Positions 17,336 to 25,803 of a stretch of 64,000 nt of DNA are shown here, piece by piece; positions within the stretch are counted from its first letter, which is position 1; each line of letters starts with the position of its first letter. This DNA comes from Propioniciclava sinopodophylli (lineage in GTDB: Bacteria; Actinomycetota; Actinomycetes; Propionibacteriales; Propionibacteriaceae): positions 248,001 to 312,000 of the forward strand of contig NZ_SDMQ01000001.1 in NCBI RefSeq assembly GCF_004324755.1. The letters are read 5' to 3'. The notes under the pieces are model-generated. The model did no database searches and was not told the origin of the DNA. It saw only the letters and a list, made by a program, of their open reading frames with translations. A program made the position numbers and the translations under genes.

Positions 17336-18974
17336 ATGGCGTGGATTCGGCGGGTGCGGACGGCCTCGGGGGCGACCGCGGTGCAGATCGCTGAGTCGGT
17401 GGGTGGTCGACGTCGCATCGTGCGGCACGTGGGGTCGGCGCACGATGAAGCCGAGCTTGGGCTGCTGATGGCCCAGGCCAGCAAGCTGCTCCAGGACGAT
17501 GCCCAGGGGCAGTTGGATCTGGGGCTGTCGCTGCCAGTTCCTTGGGCCGCGATGGTGCCGGCCCCGGCCGAGACGCTGTTCGGGGAGCAGGTCAAGGGCC
17601 CGGCGCGGCGCCCGGTGGTGGCCGCGCCTCGCGTGCTGCGAACGTCCTCGGCGTTGCTGTATGAGGCGTTGGCCGGGGTGTACACCGACCTGGGTTTCGA
17701 CATCCTGGATGGACGATGAGGTGTTCCGCGACCTGGTCATCGCGCGGGTGGTGGAGCCGACCAGCCTGCTGGACGTGGACCGGGTGCTGGCAGACCTGGG
17801 TCGGACCGCGGCCAGCCTGTCGACGCGCAAGCGCACGTTGGGCCGATGCCAGGACGGGGCCTACCGCGACCAGGTCGCCAAACTGTGCTTCGAGCAGGCC
17901 CGGGCCAGCGGGGATGTGTCGTTGTGCCTGTACGACGTGACCACGCTGCACTTCGAAGCCGCTGAGGAAGATGCCCTGCGCAAGGTCGGCTACTCCAAGG
18001 AACGCCGGGTCGACCCGCAGATCATCGTCGGTCTGCTGGTCGACCGGCACGGTTTCCCGTTGGAGATCGGGTGCTGGGAGGGCAACAAGGCCGAGACGCA
18101 CACGATCGTGCCGATCATCGAGGCCTTCGCCGCCCGGCACGAGATCGAGGACTTGGTCGTGGTCGCTGACGCCGGGATGCTGTCGGCTGCCAATTTGAAG
18201 GCCCTGGATCAGGCCGGGCACACCTTCATTCTCGGGTCCAAGACCACCAAGGCCCCGATCGACCTGGCCTCCCACTTCCGCTGGCACGGGGACGTGTTCA
18301 CCGACGGCCAGGTCATCGACACCCTGACCCCCAAGGTCGGCAAGAACACCGACAACGACACCGCCAAGCGTCGCGAGCCGGTCTGGGACCCCGAGCAGCA
18401 CCGCAACTCGTGGCGGGCGGTGTGGTCCTACGCGGCCAAGCGGTTCGCCCGGGACAACAAGACCCTCACCGCCCAGGAGAACCGGGCCCGGGCAGCGATC
18501 GAGGGGGACAATCCAGCCCGGACGCCCAGGTTCGTCAAGACACAGACCGACGGACTGGTCCTGGACGAAGCCGCGCTGGCCCGAGCCCGGCGGTTGGCAG
18601 GACTCAAAGGCCTGGTCACCAACATCCCGGCCACGGTGCTGCCCGCTGCCGAGGTGATCAGCTCCTATGCCGACCTGTGGCACGTGGAGCACTCCTTCAG
18701 GATGTCCAAGAGTGACCTGAGGGCCCGCCCACTGTTCGCCAGACGACGCGACTCCATCGAGGCGCACCTGACCATCGTGTTCACCGCCCTAGCCATCGGC
18801 CGCACCGTCCAGGACCGGACCGGCCTGTCGCTACGTCGAGTCCTGCGCCTACTCCGTCCGCTGCGTTCAGCGACGATCCAGGCCAACGGCGCTATCCAGA
18901 CCCTGCCACCAGCCCTCGGCGACGACGAGCAGACCGTCCTTGACGACCTCAAACAAGCCAGCTCAAGGCACTAA
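17336..18974 (+). mobile_element. IS1634-family transposase gene, frameshifted
   Basis: ATG at 17336 starts MAWIRRVRTASGATAVQIAE, the usual beginning of IS1634-type (IS4-like) transposases. The frame breaks at GFDILDGR. The remainder is in another frame from DDEVFRDLVIARVVEPTSLL to the stop at 18974. A direct TGGATGGA repeat at the junction suggests a 4-bp duplication. Catalytic residues are all present after the shift: Asp in LCLYDVTTLHFEA, Asp in VVVADAGMLSAANL and Glu in LWHVEHSFRMSKSDL. It should be inactive unless ribosomes shift frame at this site. Possible ends are the repeats at 16687 and 18981. Confidence 0.85.
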
Positions 18975-18980
18975 GCCGCT

Positions 18981-18996
18981 TGACCCAACTCAGGTC
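18981..18996 (-). repeat. Inverted repeat, right copy
   Basis: TGACCCAACTCAGGTC, the reverse complement of the copy at 16687-16703, 6 bp after the transposase stop codon. Confidence 0.6.
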
Positions 18997-19058
18997 GGAT
19001 TACCGCTCAGGCGGAACCGAACGACGTCAGGTGACCAGCAGCAGCACGGGTTCCGGCG

Positions 19059-19703
19059 ATGACAAGCAACGACCCTATTCTCACCGCAGCCCTTACCCTC
19101 GTCGGTGCGCTGATCGGCGTGGCCATCAGGTGGCGGCTCTCCACGCTCGCCTACCGTCAAGGCGATGAAGCGGACCAACCCCCTCCCGGGCCTCGATGGT
19201 GGATCCCCCTCGCGGTCGCGGCGCCCAGCGGACTCCTTGCCTGGAGTCTTGGCGTTGACCGGTGGCCGCTGCTGCTGCCCACGCTCCCCATTGCTTGGTT
19301 CGGGCCGTGGTTGTCGGCGATCGACCTCGACGTTCGCCGACTCCCGAACCGGCTGCTCGCCGCCCACGCCGCTTTCATCGTTGCGGGGGTGGGCGCCGCC
19401 TCCGTCATCACCAACGACTCCGCGATCGCGATCCAAGCCGCCCTGAGCGGTGTGGTCGCCTTCGTCGTGTTCTGGGTTCTCGACCGCGCCCGCCCCGGCG
19501 GCTTCGGCTGGGGCGACGGCAAGTACGTCCCGATCCTTGGAGCCGCGACCGCCGCCGTCAGCCCCACCGTCGAGTGGTGGGCGTTCCTGATCGCCTGCGT
19601 GGCAGCCGTCGTGGCCGCACCATTCCGACGCCAGCGAACCTCCTTCGCATTCGGACCGTGGCTGGTCGGCGGTGCTCTGCTGGCCCTCGCTTTGCTCGGC
19701 TGA
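19059..19703 (+). CDS. Prepilin peptidase (A24-type) family membrane protein
   Basis: A 214-residue, multi-pass membrane protein. Two aspartates expected for an A24 aspartic protease are visible: Asp89 in SAIDLDVRRLPNRLL (the xDxxxxxLPN signature) and Asp153 in GGFGWGDGKYVP (a GxGD-like motif). The N-terminal cysteine-rich methylase domain of longer PilD enzymes is missing, as in many actinobacterial forms. No pilin or pilus assembly genes lie nearby, so its substrate is unclear. It is followed 49 bp later by a restriction-type nuclease gene on the same strand. Confidence 0.75.
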   Translation: MTSNDPILTAALTLVGALIGVAIRWRLSTLAYRQGDEADQPPPGPRWWIPLAVAAPSGLLAWSLGVDRWPLLLPTLPIAWFGPWLSAIDLDVRRLPNRLLAAHAAFIVAGVGAASVITNDSAIAIQAALSGVVAFVVFWVLDRARPGGFGWGDGKYVPILGAATAAVSPTVEWWAFLIACVAAVVAAPFRRQRTSFAFGPWLVGGALLALALLG

Positions 19704-19752
19704 GCCGCACACGACCTCACTTGGCGCGAGATGCCCTGGCAGGATGGGCCGC

Positions 19753-21078
19753 ATGCCCGAGGAGATGGTCCCGTTCGCCGCTCTCGCGACCGCGGACCTG
19801 GTGCTTGACCGGGTCTACGCCGGCGGCACGCGCGGCCACGCGGGCGATGATGCCATCGGAAGGCTGTTGCCGGTCGGCAACCAGGGAGGCTTCAGGTTCA
19901 ACGGCAGTGTGGCCAGTCGGACCGTCAAACTCGTGGTGCTCTACACCTCCGGCGCCGAGGTCGACTGGCCCGACCACATCGATCCGACGACGGGCGACTT
20001 CACCTACTACGGCGACAACCGCAAGCCCGGCAAGGACCTTCACGACACGCCCCGAAGCGGCAACGAACTCCTCCGGCAGATGTTCGCGGCATCACGAGCC
20101 GACGCGATCGAACGCCAGGAGGTACCGCCGGTCTTCCTGTTCGAGCGCGTCAGCGGACGCGACGTCAGGTTCCGGGGGCTGCTGGCGCCGGGTTCACCTC
20201 GCCTGACCAGCGATGAGGAACTGGTCGCCATCTGGCGCACCACCCGCCAGTTGAGGTTCCAGAACTACCGCTCGCACTTCACGGTCCTGAAGACACCCCG
20301 GATCTCCCGCGCGTGGATCGACGAGATCCTCGCGGGCGATCCCCTCGGACCTGCCTGTCCCCCGGAGTGGCGGGTCTGGGTCAAGGGCAGGATCTACCGG
20401 GCCCTGGAAGCGCCGCGGAACGTGTCCGTCCGCAGCAAGGAGGAGCAGCTTCCGAAGCCGGATGACCTGTGGATCGTGCGGGCCGTGCACCAACACTTCG
20501 CCGCGGACCCCGTGCAATTCGAGAACTTCGCGGCCGCGATGTGGGTGCAGTCCGACCCGCACGTGGCCTCGATCGAGGTCACCCGACCCAGTCGGGACGG
20601 TGGACGCGACGCCGTCGGCGAGTACCGCCTGGGTCCGGACCTGGATCCGATCCGGCTTCAGTTCGCGCTCGAAGCCAAGTGTTACGCCCCGGACGGCGGA
20701 GGCGTGGGGGTCCGCATGGTGAGCCGGCTGATCTCCCGCATCAAGCACCGCGAGTTCGGCGTCTTCGTGACCACCGCCTTCATCGCCCAGCAGGCCTATC
20801 AGGAGGTGCGCGAGGACAAGCACCCGGTGGTCTTCCTGACCGGACGGGACATCGCAGCCCTCCTCAAACGCATGGGCATGACCGACCCCCAGGCACTGAA
20901 CACCTACCTCGCGCTTACGTTCCCGGTGAGCACGAGCACCCGCGCGCGCGCCGATCTGGTGACCCCCGACGCCGACATCGTGCTCGGCTCCCCGGAGGAA
21001 CTGCCACTGGAGGGACCACAGTCACCGGCTATCAGCCCGCTCCCGGGTCGGACCCCTGCGAGGTTCCGGCGAGCCTAG
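19753..21078 (+). CDS. AspBHI/Mrr-like modification-dependent restriction endonuclease
   Basis: A 441-residue protein. The N-terminal domain (about 1-150) has VYAGGTRGHAGDDAIGRLL and VGNQGGFRFNG, resembling the AspBHI N-terminal SRA-like module that reads 5-methylcytosine or 5-hydroxymethylcytosine. The C-terminal domain is an Mrr-type nuclease: FENFAAAMW, then Asp286 in GGRDAVG and Glu307-x-Lys309 in ALEAKCY, the PD-(D/E)xK core. VRMVSRLISRIKHREFGVFV follows, as in Mrr domains. ATG at 19753 is preferred over the in-frame ATG at 19744. No methyltransferase is adjacent, which fits a stand-alone type IV/IIM enzyme. It ends 4 bp into the convergent DUF4913-type gene. Confidence 0.8.
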   Translation: MPEEMVPFAALATADLVLDRVYAGGTRGHAGDDAIGRLLPVGNQGGFRFNGSVASRTVKLVVLYTSGAEVDWPDHIDPTTGDFTYYGDNRKPGKDLHDTPRSGNELLRQMFAASRADAIERQEVPPVFLFERVSGRDVRFRGLLAPGSPRLTSDEELVAIWRTTRQLRFQNYRSHFTVLKTPRISRAWIDEILAGDPLGPACPPEWRVWVKGRIYRALEAPRNVSVRSKEEQLPKPDDLWIVRAVHQHFAADPVQFENFAAAMWVQSDPHVASIEVTRPSRDGGRDAVGEYRLGPDLDPIRLQFALEAKCYAPDGGGVGVRMVSRLISRIKHREFGVFVTTAFIAQQAYQEVREDKHPVVFLTGRDIAALLKRMGMTDPQALNTYLALTFPVSTSTRARADLVTPDADIVLGSPEELPLEGPQSPAISPLPGRTPARFRRA

Positions 21079-21722
21079 AAGACCTCACCCGTGTCGGGAT
21101 CGATCAGGCCGCCGCCGTCCAGGAGGGTGAGTTGCCCGCGGGCGGGCTTGAGGTCCTCGTCGTAGGTGAGTGCGAGGAGGTCCGACTCGAACGCTCGGAG
21201 CCGCTGGGCGGAGGCCGCTTCGCTCGTGTGCCGGGTGTAGCGGCTCCGGGCGGGCCAGGGTTGGTGGTCGTCGTCGCAGGACTGCTTGAGGCGTTGCCGC
21301 ATCCGGTCGACGAAGCCGGGCAGGACGTAGCGGTGCCAGTTCTCCAGGACGTCGGAGTTCGGCGCCTGACCGGCCTTGCGGCGCTGATCCGCGACCACCG
21401 CCAGTTCGTGGACCAGGTGCGGGTGCAGCGGCCAGCACTCGGGGATGCACCCGCCTCCGGAGGCCTCCCACACGTACTCGGAGTTGATCCATTCGGCCAC
21501 CTCGTCCAGCCACAGCCACAGCTCCCACCGCAAGCCGCGTTCCAAGCAGGTCGCTGGATCCCACGGACGCGGCAGGTTGGCCGGATTGCCCAGCTTCTTC
21601 TTGCGCTCCTCGCTACCGTTCTGGGCCTCCCACAGGTTCTGGTAGGCCTTCTGGACCCGGCTGCCCGGCGCCGGGAATCCCAGCGCCAGAGGCCCGGCCA
21701 AGCTCGTCGGGTCACCAGCCAT
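21075..21722 (-). CDS. DUF4913-type protein of actinobacterial conjugative elements
   Basis: About 215 residues from ATG 21722, which overlaps the TraG-tail stop at 21712. An upstream ATG at 21776 is possible. The core LWLWLDEVAEWINSEYVW, CWPLHPHLVHELAVVADQRR and NWHRYVLPGFVDRMRQRL follows the aromatic-rich pattern of DUF4913 proteins found next to TraG/coupling-protein genes in actinobacterial plasmids and ICEs. The function is unknown. Its context here (TraG tail directly upstream) supports the assignment. Confidence 0.65.
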   Translation of the reverse strand: MAGDPTSLAGPLALGFPAPGSRVQKAYQNLWEAQNGSEERKKKLGNPANLPRPWDPATCLERGLRWELWLWLDEVAEWINSEYVWEASGGGCIPECWPLHPHLVHELAVVADQRRKAGQAPNSDVLENWHRYVLPGFVDRMRQRLKQSCDDDHQPWPARSRYTRHTSEAASAQRLRAFESDLLALTYDEDLKPARGQLTLLDGGGLIDPDTGEVF

Positions 21723-21960
21723 GACGCTGCGCTTCCACCAGCGCTGCGGCGGTGCGGGTCTCGACATCCACGACACCCTGACGGTTCGCGGCGAGCTGCT
21801 CCCGGAGCGCGCGCTGTTGCGCGAGAAGCCGTTGGCCGTCGCGTCCTTCGATGCACCGGTGCAGCCGGGCGATGATCGGACGGGCGTTCTCCGCGATCAC
21901 GAGCGCCTGCTTGTCGGGCAGTTGCCGGAGTTCCTCCGGGCGCAGGATCGGACGCCAACG
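21712..21960 (-). pseudogene. C-terminal tail of a TraG-like conjugative coupling protein
   Basis: The frame reads RRWRPILRPEELRQLPDKQA, LVIAENARPIIARLHRC and ends QRHGW. This RPEELRQLP-xx-ALVI-x-ENAPP pattern belongs to the C-terminus of actinobacterial TraG/TraD-type ATPases. The rest of the gene, including its Walker motifs, is missing: the upstream sequence belongs to another gene in another frame. A deletion has joined them. Confidence 0.65.
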
Positions 21961-22201
21961 GCGAGCAGCACTCCACCACCCGCGCCGGTGCCCCGGATGC
22001 GGTGGCCAGCGCGAGCGCCACCGCGGACGCACCCACTCCGCCGGCACAGCCCACGACGGCGACCACCCGCTCACCTGGCGCCGGCGTCCAGACGGTCGCA
22101 GCTCCGGGGGCCGCGGGCATAGACCGGGGCCCGTGGGCGAACTCGCCCCCCTCGATCGCGCGCCACGCCTCTCGAAGCTCTGCCACACTGTGCGCGGTCA
22201 C
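21961..22201 (-). pseudogene. N-terminal head of a MinD/ParA-like ATPase of a conjugative element
   Basis: GTG at 22201 overlaps the preceding small gene's stop (GTGA). The protein starts TAHSVAELREAWRAIEGGEF and reaches VVAVVGCAGGVGASAVALAL, a deviant Walker A of the ParA/MinD type. Similarity stops after ARVVECCSPLA, where the sequence passes into the TraG tail in another frame. Together the two pieces record one deletion. Confidence 0.6.
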
Positions 22202-22413
22202 GACGGGTCACCGCCCCGAGGCCTCCGATCCAGCAGCCCGGACAAGAGCATGGCCGGGGGCACCTTGGCCAGTTCACGTCTCGCCTTCTGCACATCCCGG
22301 AGCCTGCGCAGACAGCCGTCCAGGTCGTCCAGGGTCTCCGGCTCCATGGCCGCGATCTTCAACAGGGCGGCCACTTCGGCCGGAGTGCTGGTCATCGGCA
22401 TCACCTCCGCCAT
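22198..22413 (-). CDS. Small protein of a conjugative-element operon, unknown function
   Basis: A 71-residue, helix-prone protein (MTSTPAEVAALLKIAAMEPE, then CLRRLRDVQKARRELAKVPP). Either of two ATGs six codons apart could be the start. It lies between the HTH protein at 22447 and the MinD-like head, with a GTGA overlap to the latter. No family recognised. Confidence 0.55.
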   Translation of the reverse strand: MAEVMPMTSTPAEVAALLKIAAMEPETLDDLDGCLRRLRDVQKARRELAKVPPAMLLSGLLDRRPRGGDPS

Positions 22414-22446
22414 CCCTAACGGGCCGCGCCCGTCACCGGTGGACAG

Positions 22447-23238
22447 TCAGCCGACGGCGCTCAGGTACTCGCCGGCGGCTTCGCTGAGGGCCGCCACGCA
22501 GCGAGCAGTGCGACGACGCACGGTGCGGGCGCACACGCCCCACTCCTCCGCCACGACGGCGCTGAGCTGTCGGCTCGACAGGCCGGCAACTCCGCCCTCG
22601 CGGGCATGGCCCTCGGCCTGAACGGTCTTCGCGGCTTCGATGAGACTGACCAGCGGCTCGCGATCCTCGTGGGTGATGACGTCCTCGGCGCAAGCCCAGG
22701 CGAGCAACTCGGCCAACTCGGCTGCCGGGTCCTCGTCTTCGACGAGCCGATCGTCAGCCGGGTCGACGGGGCCCAGCGAGACGGTCGAGAGCCGGTGGGG
22801 CATGTGGTGCGTGGGAGCCCCGCAGTCCAGTAGCACCCCTTCACGCAGCTGACCGGCGACCTTCGCCGCCACCCAGTGCGGACGCCGCCACGGCAGCCCG
22901 CGGACCTCCACCCACAACTGCGCGGCCAGCACCTCGTCCACCCGATCGTCGGCCAGCCCCAATCGGCGGCGGACGCGCAGGGCGGTCGGGAGGAGGAGCC
23001 ACGCCAGTACCAGCGCTGCGTCGCGGTCGTCGGCGCCGTCGAAGGCGGCCAGCCGGGCCAGGCCGAGCAGGACGTCGTTGGCGACCGCAGGATCGGCGGC
23101 TCGCCTCCAGGCGTCCAGCCGACACGGGTCGTTGACGAACCCCAACCGGGGCTCGAAGGCGACCCATTCTGCCCAGTGTTCCTTGACGACGGACGCCATC
23201 CGCTCGTCCTGCAAACCCAACATCTCGGTGATGTTCAT
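22447..23238 (-). CDS. Helix-turn-helix protein of a conjugative element
   Basis: A 263-residue protein. ATG at 23238 has GGAAGG ten bases upstream, and a longer in-frame extension has no supporting site. Most of the chain is helical and Leu/Ala/Trp-rich (PTALRVRRRLGLADDRVDEV). The C-terminus contains a sigma-like or resolvase-like HTH, GLSSRQLSAVVAEEWGVCAR followed by TVRRRTARCVAAL. It leads the minus-strand group of conjugation-related pieces and could be its regulator. The specific role is unknown. Confidence 0.6.
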   Translation of the reverse strand: MNITEMLGLQDERMASVVKEHWAEWVAFEPRLGFVNDPCRLDAWRRAADPAVANDVLLGLARLAAFDGADDRDAALVLAWLLLPTALRVRRRLGLADDRVDEVLAAQLWVEVRGLPWRRPHWVAAKVAGQLREGVLLDCGAPTHHMPHRLSTVSLGPVDPADDRLVEDEDPAAELAELLAWACAEDVITHEDREPLVSLIEAAKTVQAEGHAREGGVAGLSSRQLSAVVAEEWGVCARTVRRRTARCVAALSEAAGEYLSAVG

Positions 23239-23514
23239 GGCCGTGGTCCTTCCGCGTCGGTATGCAGGAAGATCACCAATCGGACGTTGTTCCTTTCGTA
23301 GTCCACAGGGCTTCGCGGCATCGAACCGCGACCCACGACGCGGCCAACACCAACCAAAGCGCCTAGTCGACCCCGTGTTGCCCCGCGTAGCCCCTGACAC
23401 GCCCGGCCTGAGGCTGGAGATGCGCTAGCGCGTGAGAAGTGGGCCTGGCCCTTTACGGAAGCAACCACGCGGCCACACCGGCCACGTGCGGAAAGGTTCA
23501 GCGATAATCAGCGG

Positions 23515-24915
23515 GTGAAGAACGTGATCGGGCCCGGCGGCGTGCGGTATCCGGTCACGCCAGACATCGAGCGGTTCCTGCGCTCGATGGACCGTGATGC
23601 GCTGCAGTCGCTGGTACTCGAGATGGCGGGGTACAGCCCCGAAGCCATGCGATCGCTGCAGCTGCGCGCCACACCCGAGGGCGAACCGACCGCCTCCGAA
23701 CTCCTGACGGCCGTCGACGCAGCGCTGGCCGGAGTCGACCTCGACTACCACGACCCCTTCTACGAAGACGTCGACGACGGCGTCCAAGGGATCGAGGAGG
23801 CCGTCGACGAACTGGAGCGGCACCTCGACGGCGGCGCCCACCCCGTGGTGGTACGAGTGCTCCAGCACCTACTCACCCGGCTCGGCGACCTGGCCCGGGA
23901 CGCCGACAACGCGGACGCCCTGTTCGAGGTGGCCGAACGAGCGTCGGCACTGTTCGGCCGCGCGGCCGAAGGGCACCCCGACCCGGTCACCCTCGCCCGC
24001 TGGGTGGTCGACTTCCGGGTCGAGTACGGCGGCTGGCCATCGCTCGCGCTGGACGCCGTGGCCCACGCGTTCGACGAGCCCGCCTGGGACGCCTACCGCA
24101 CTAGTGTCGCGACCTTCGGCGGCGGTGGACCGGCAGCCGACCCCTACCGCAGCGAGATCGACCACATGCTGCTGGAACTGGCCGACCACGACGGCGACGT
24201 TGACCGGGCCGTCGCCCTGCTGTCCGGAGGGGACCACCCGTACTACCGGGAGATCCTCCAGCGGCTGCGTGACGCCGGACGGCCGGCTGACGTCCTCGCG
24301 TGGCTGGACCGAGCAGTCACCCAAGGCTGCGTGGATGTCGCCTGGCGGGCGGGACCCGCCATCGTGCCCGTCGAGGACGCCGTCGACGCCTACCTGGAGG
24401 GTGGGCGTCCGGAGGCCGCCCTCGCGATCGCGCGGACGTTGTTCGACCGCGACCTCACCGTGGACGCCTTCCGGTTGCTGAGCCAGGTGGCGGAACGGTG
24501 CGGGCGCCAGGACGAACAACGCACCTGGGCATTCGAGCAGGCCACCCAGCGGGCGCGCCGAAGCGGCGGCGCCCACCTCGTCCGGCTCCACCTCGCCGAC
24601 GGGAACTCCACCCACGCGTGGGAGGCCGCGGACACCTTCGGCGCCGGCCACGCGTGGCGCGAACTCGTCGACGCCTCCGAAGACGCCTTCCCACTCCGGG
24701 CAGCCCGCCTATGCCTGGCTCAGGTGCTGGAGTCCCTCACCACACCGGACTCCAAGCGGTACCCGGCCATCGTCGATCTCCTCGTCAAGGCACGCGCCCT
24801 CTACGACACGGCAGGCCACCGAGCCGAGGCGGACGCTGAGATCATCCGCTTGCGCGAGGTCTATCGCCGCCGTCCCGCCCTGATGTCGGCCATGAACCGG
24901 GCCGGACTTTCCTAG
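23515..24915 (+). CDS. Helical-repeat protein resembling the C-terminal half of SWIM zinc-finger proteins
   Basis: A 466-residue acidic protein starting at GTG 23515; the ribosome binding site is weak. It begins VRYPVTPDIERFLRSMDRDA and continues as antiparallel helical hairpins (for example DDGVQGIEEAVDELERHLDG, RVLQHLLTRLGDLARDADNA) to the end. The layout resembles the TPR-like part downstream of SWIM domains in actinobacterial proteins, but no CxCxnCxH finger is present here. It may be a shortened homologue. The gene stands alone between conjugative debris on both sides. Function unknown. Confidence 0.6.
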   Translation: MKNVIGPGGVRYPVTPDIERFLRSMDRDALQSLVLEMAGYSPEAMRSLQLRATPEGEPTASELLTAVDAALAGVDLDYHDPFYEDVDDGVQGIEEAVDELERHLDGGAHPVVVRVLQHLLTRLGDLARDADNADALFEVAERASALFGRAAEGHPDPVTLARWVVDFRVEYGGWPSLALDAVAHAFDEPAWDAYRTSVATFGGGGPAADPYRSEIDHMLLELADHDGDVDRAVALLSGGDHPYYREILQRLRDAGRPADVLAWLDRAVTQGCVDVAWRAGPAIVPVEDAVDAYLEGGRPEAALAIARTLFDRDLTVDAFRLLSQVAERCGRQDEQRTWAFEQATQRARRSGGAHLVRLHLADGNSTHAWEAADTFGAGHAWRELVDASEDAFPLRAARLCLAQVLESLTTPDSKRYPAIVDLLVKARALYDTAGHRAEADAEIIRLREVYRRRPALMSAMNRAGLS

Positions 24916-25104
24916 GCACCACCCCGAAGGACGATGTGCGCGAGCAGGATCAGCCGCCAAGCCGCCTCTGGAGTACAGGGCGACTTGACCGTGCCTGTAA
25001 AGGGGCGGTGTTTGTGCGACTGGCCCGGTGAACTCTCTCTCCCGGGCTTACGGGGGGCTGACATTCGACGTTCTGCCCGAGGTGGTGGCGACGATTCCGC
25101 CTTA

Positions 25105-25450
25105 GGTTAGTCACTGGGACGGTGTCGTCGAGCACCCATGCGAGCGGGTCGGCGTAGAAGCTACCCCCGGAGAGTTCGTCGATGCCGATCTGCGCGCCCG
25201 TGGGAGGCAGTGGCGGGTTCGCGATGAACGGCCACCGCGCAGCGGCCTGGTCGCTGGTCATCCGGTACTGGACGACCGGCGTGCGAGCTGGGTTCCACCC
25301 GCGACCGGGACGCCGCCGGCCGTGGCGCGGCGACGCGCGGAACAGGTACGGCTCCTTGCCGGGACGTTCGGGTTCGGGTTTGGTGGGTAGGTCGTGGCCA
25401 AAATCGGCGAGCAATTGGGCGGTGGATCGCCCTCGGGGCGGCGTCCTCAT
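25105..25450 (-). pseudogene. N-terminal fragment of a VirB4/TraC-like conjugative ATPase
   Basis: The frame starts MRTPPRGRSTAQLLADFG and contains QAAARWPFIANPPLPPTGAQ, IGIDELSGGSFYADPLAWVL and DDTVPVTN. This is the segment that precedes the GKPGRGKS Walker A in actinobacterial type IV secretion ATPases. The match ends abruptly after PVTN, before the P-loop. Its ATG overlaps the stop of the upstream fragment (ATGA), as in the intact gene pair of related elements. Confidence 0.65.
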
Positions 25451-25562
25451 TCGTCGGCCTTCCTGGTGAGCCCGAGGCCCAGGGGCAGGGTGGCGGCGGC
25501 GAAGCCGGCGTCCTGGGCGAGGTCGAGGCGCAGGGGTGCGAAGCCGGCGCGCCGGATGGACG
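25447..25562 (-). pseudogene. C-terminal fragment of an SCO6880-like type IV secretion protein
   Basis: Ends DASIRRAGFAPLRLDLAQDA then GFAAATLPLGLGLTRKADE, the typical tail of SCO6880-family proteins that precede the VirB4-like ATPase gene in actinobacterial conjugative elements. Upstream sequence beyond about 25565 belongs to an unrelated plus-strand gene piece, so only the last 38 or so residues survive. Confidence 0.55.
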
Positions 25563-25582
25563 CGTCGAGGCGGCGGCCGCAG

Positions 25583-25791
25583 GTGGTCGACGCGCTCCTG
25601 CGCCTGGCCGACGCCGACGTCGCGACCAAGAAGGGCATCTCGGGGACGATGCTCAAGACTGCCTACTCCGGCGCCAAGAAGGCCAGTGCGGGCAGCGTGC
25701 GCAAGGGCATCGACCGGTTGCTACCGGGGATCGCCCGGGCCCTGGACCCGCACTTCGAGGCCAAAGGTGACCTCGCCTTCGGCACCTTGGC
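25583..25791 (+). pseudogene. Internal fragment of a DUF6918-type gene
   Basis: The frame VVDALLRLADADVATKKGIS, TMLKTAYSGAKKASAGSV and RKGIDRLLPGIARALDPHFE matches the helical DUF6918 family of actinobacteria, which are normally chromosomal genes of about 130-150 residues. Both ends are cut, at about 25580 (junction to conjugative debris) and 25791. Function unknown in the family. Confidence 0.55.
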
Positions 25792-25803
25792 TAGGGTTGA
25801 TGT

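Noticed and set aside
17300-18980. AGGCACTAAGC direct repeat as target duplication of the IS1634 element
   Set aside because: The right copy contains the transposase stop codon, so it would lie inside the element. The inverted repeats at 16687 and 18981 are better end candidates.
20469-21875. 468-codon plus-strand frame across the restriction gene end and conjugative debris
   Set aside because: Low-complexity Arg/Pro/Gly composition and antisense or out-of-frame to recognised genes.
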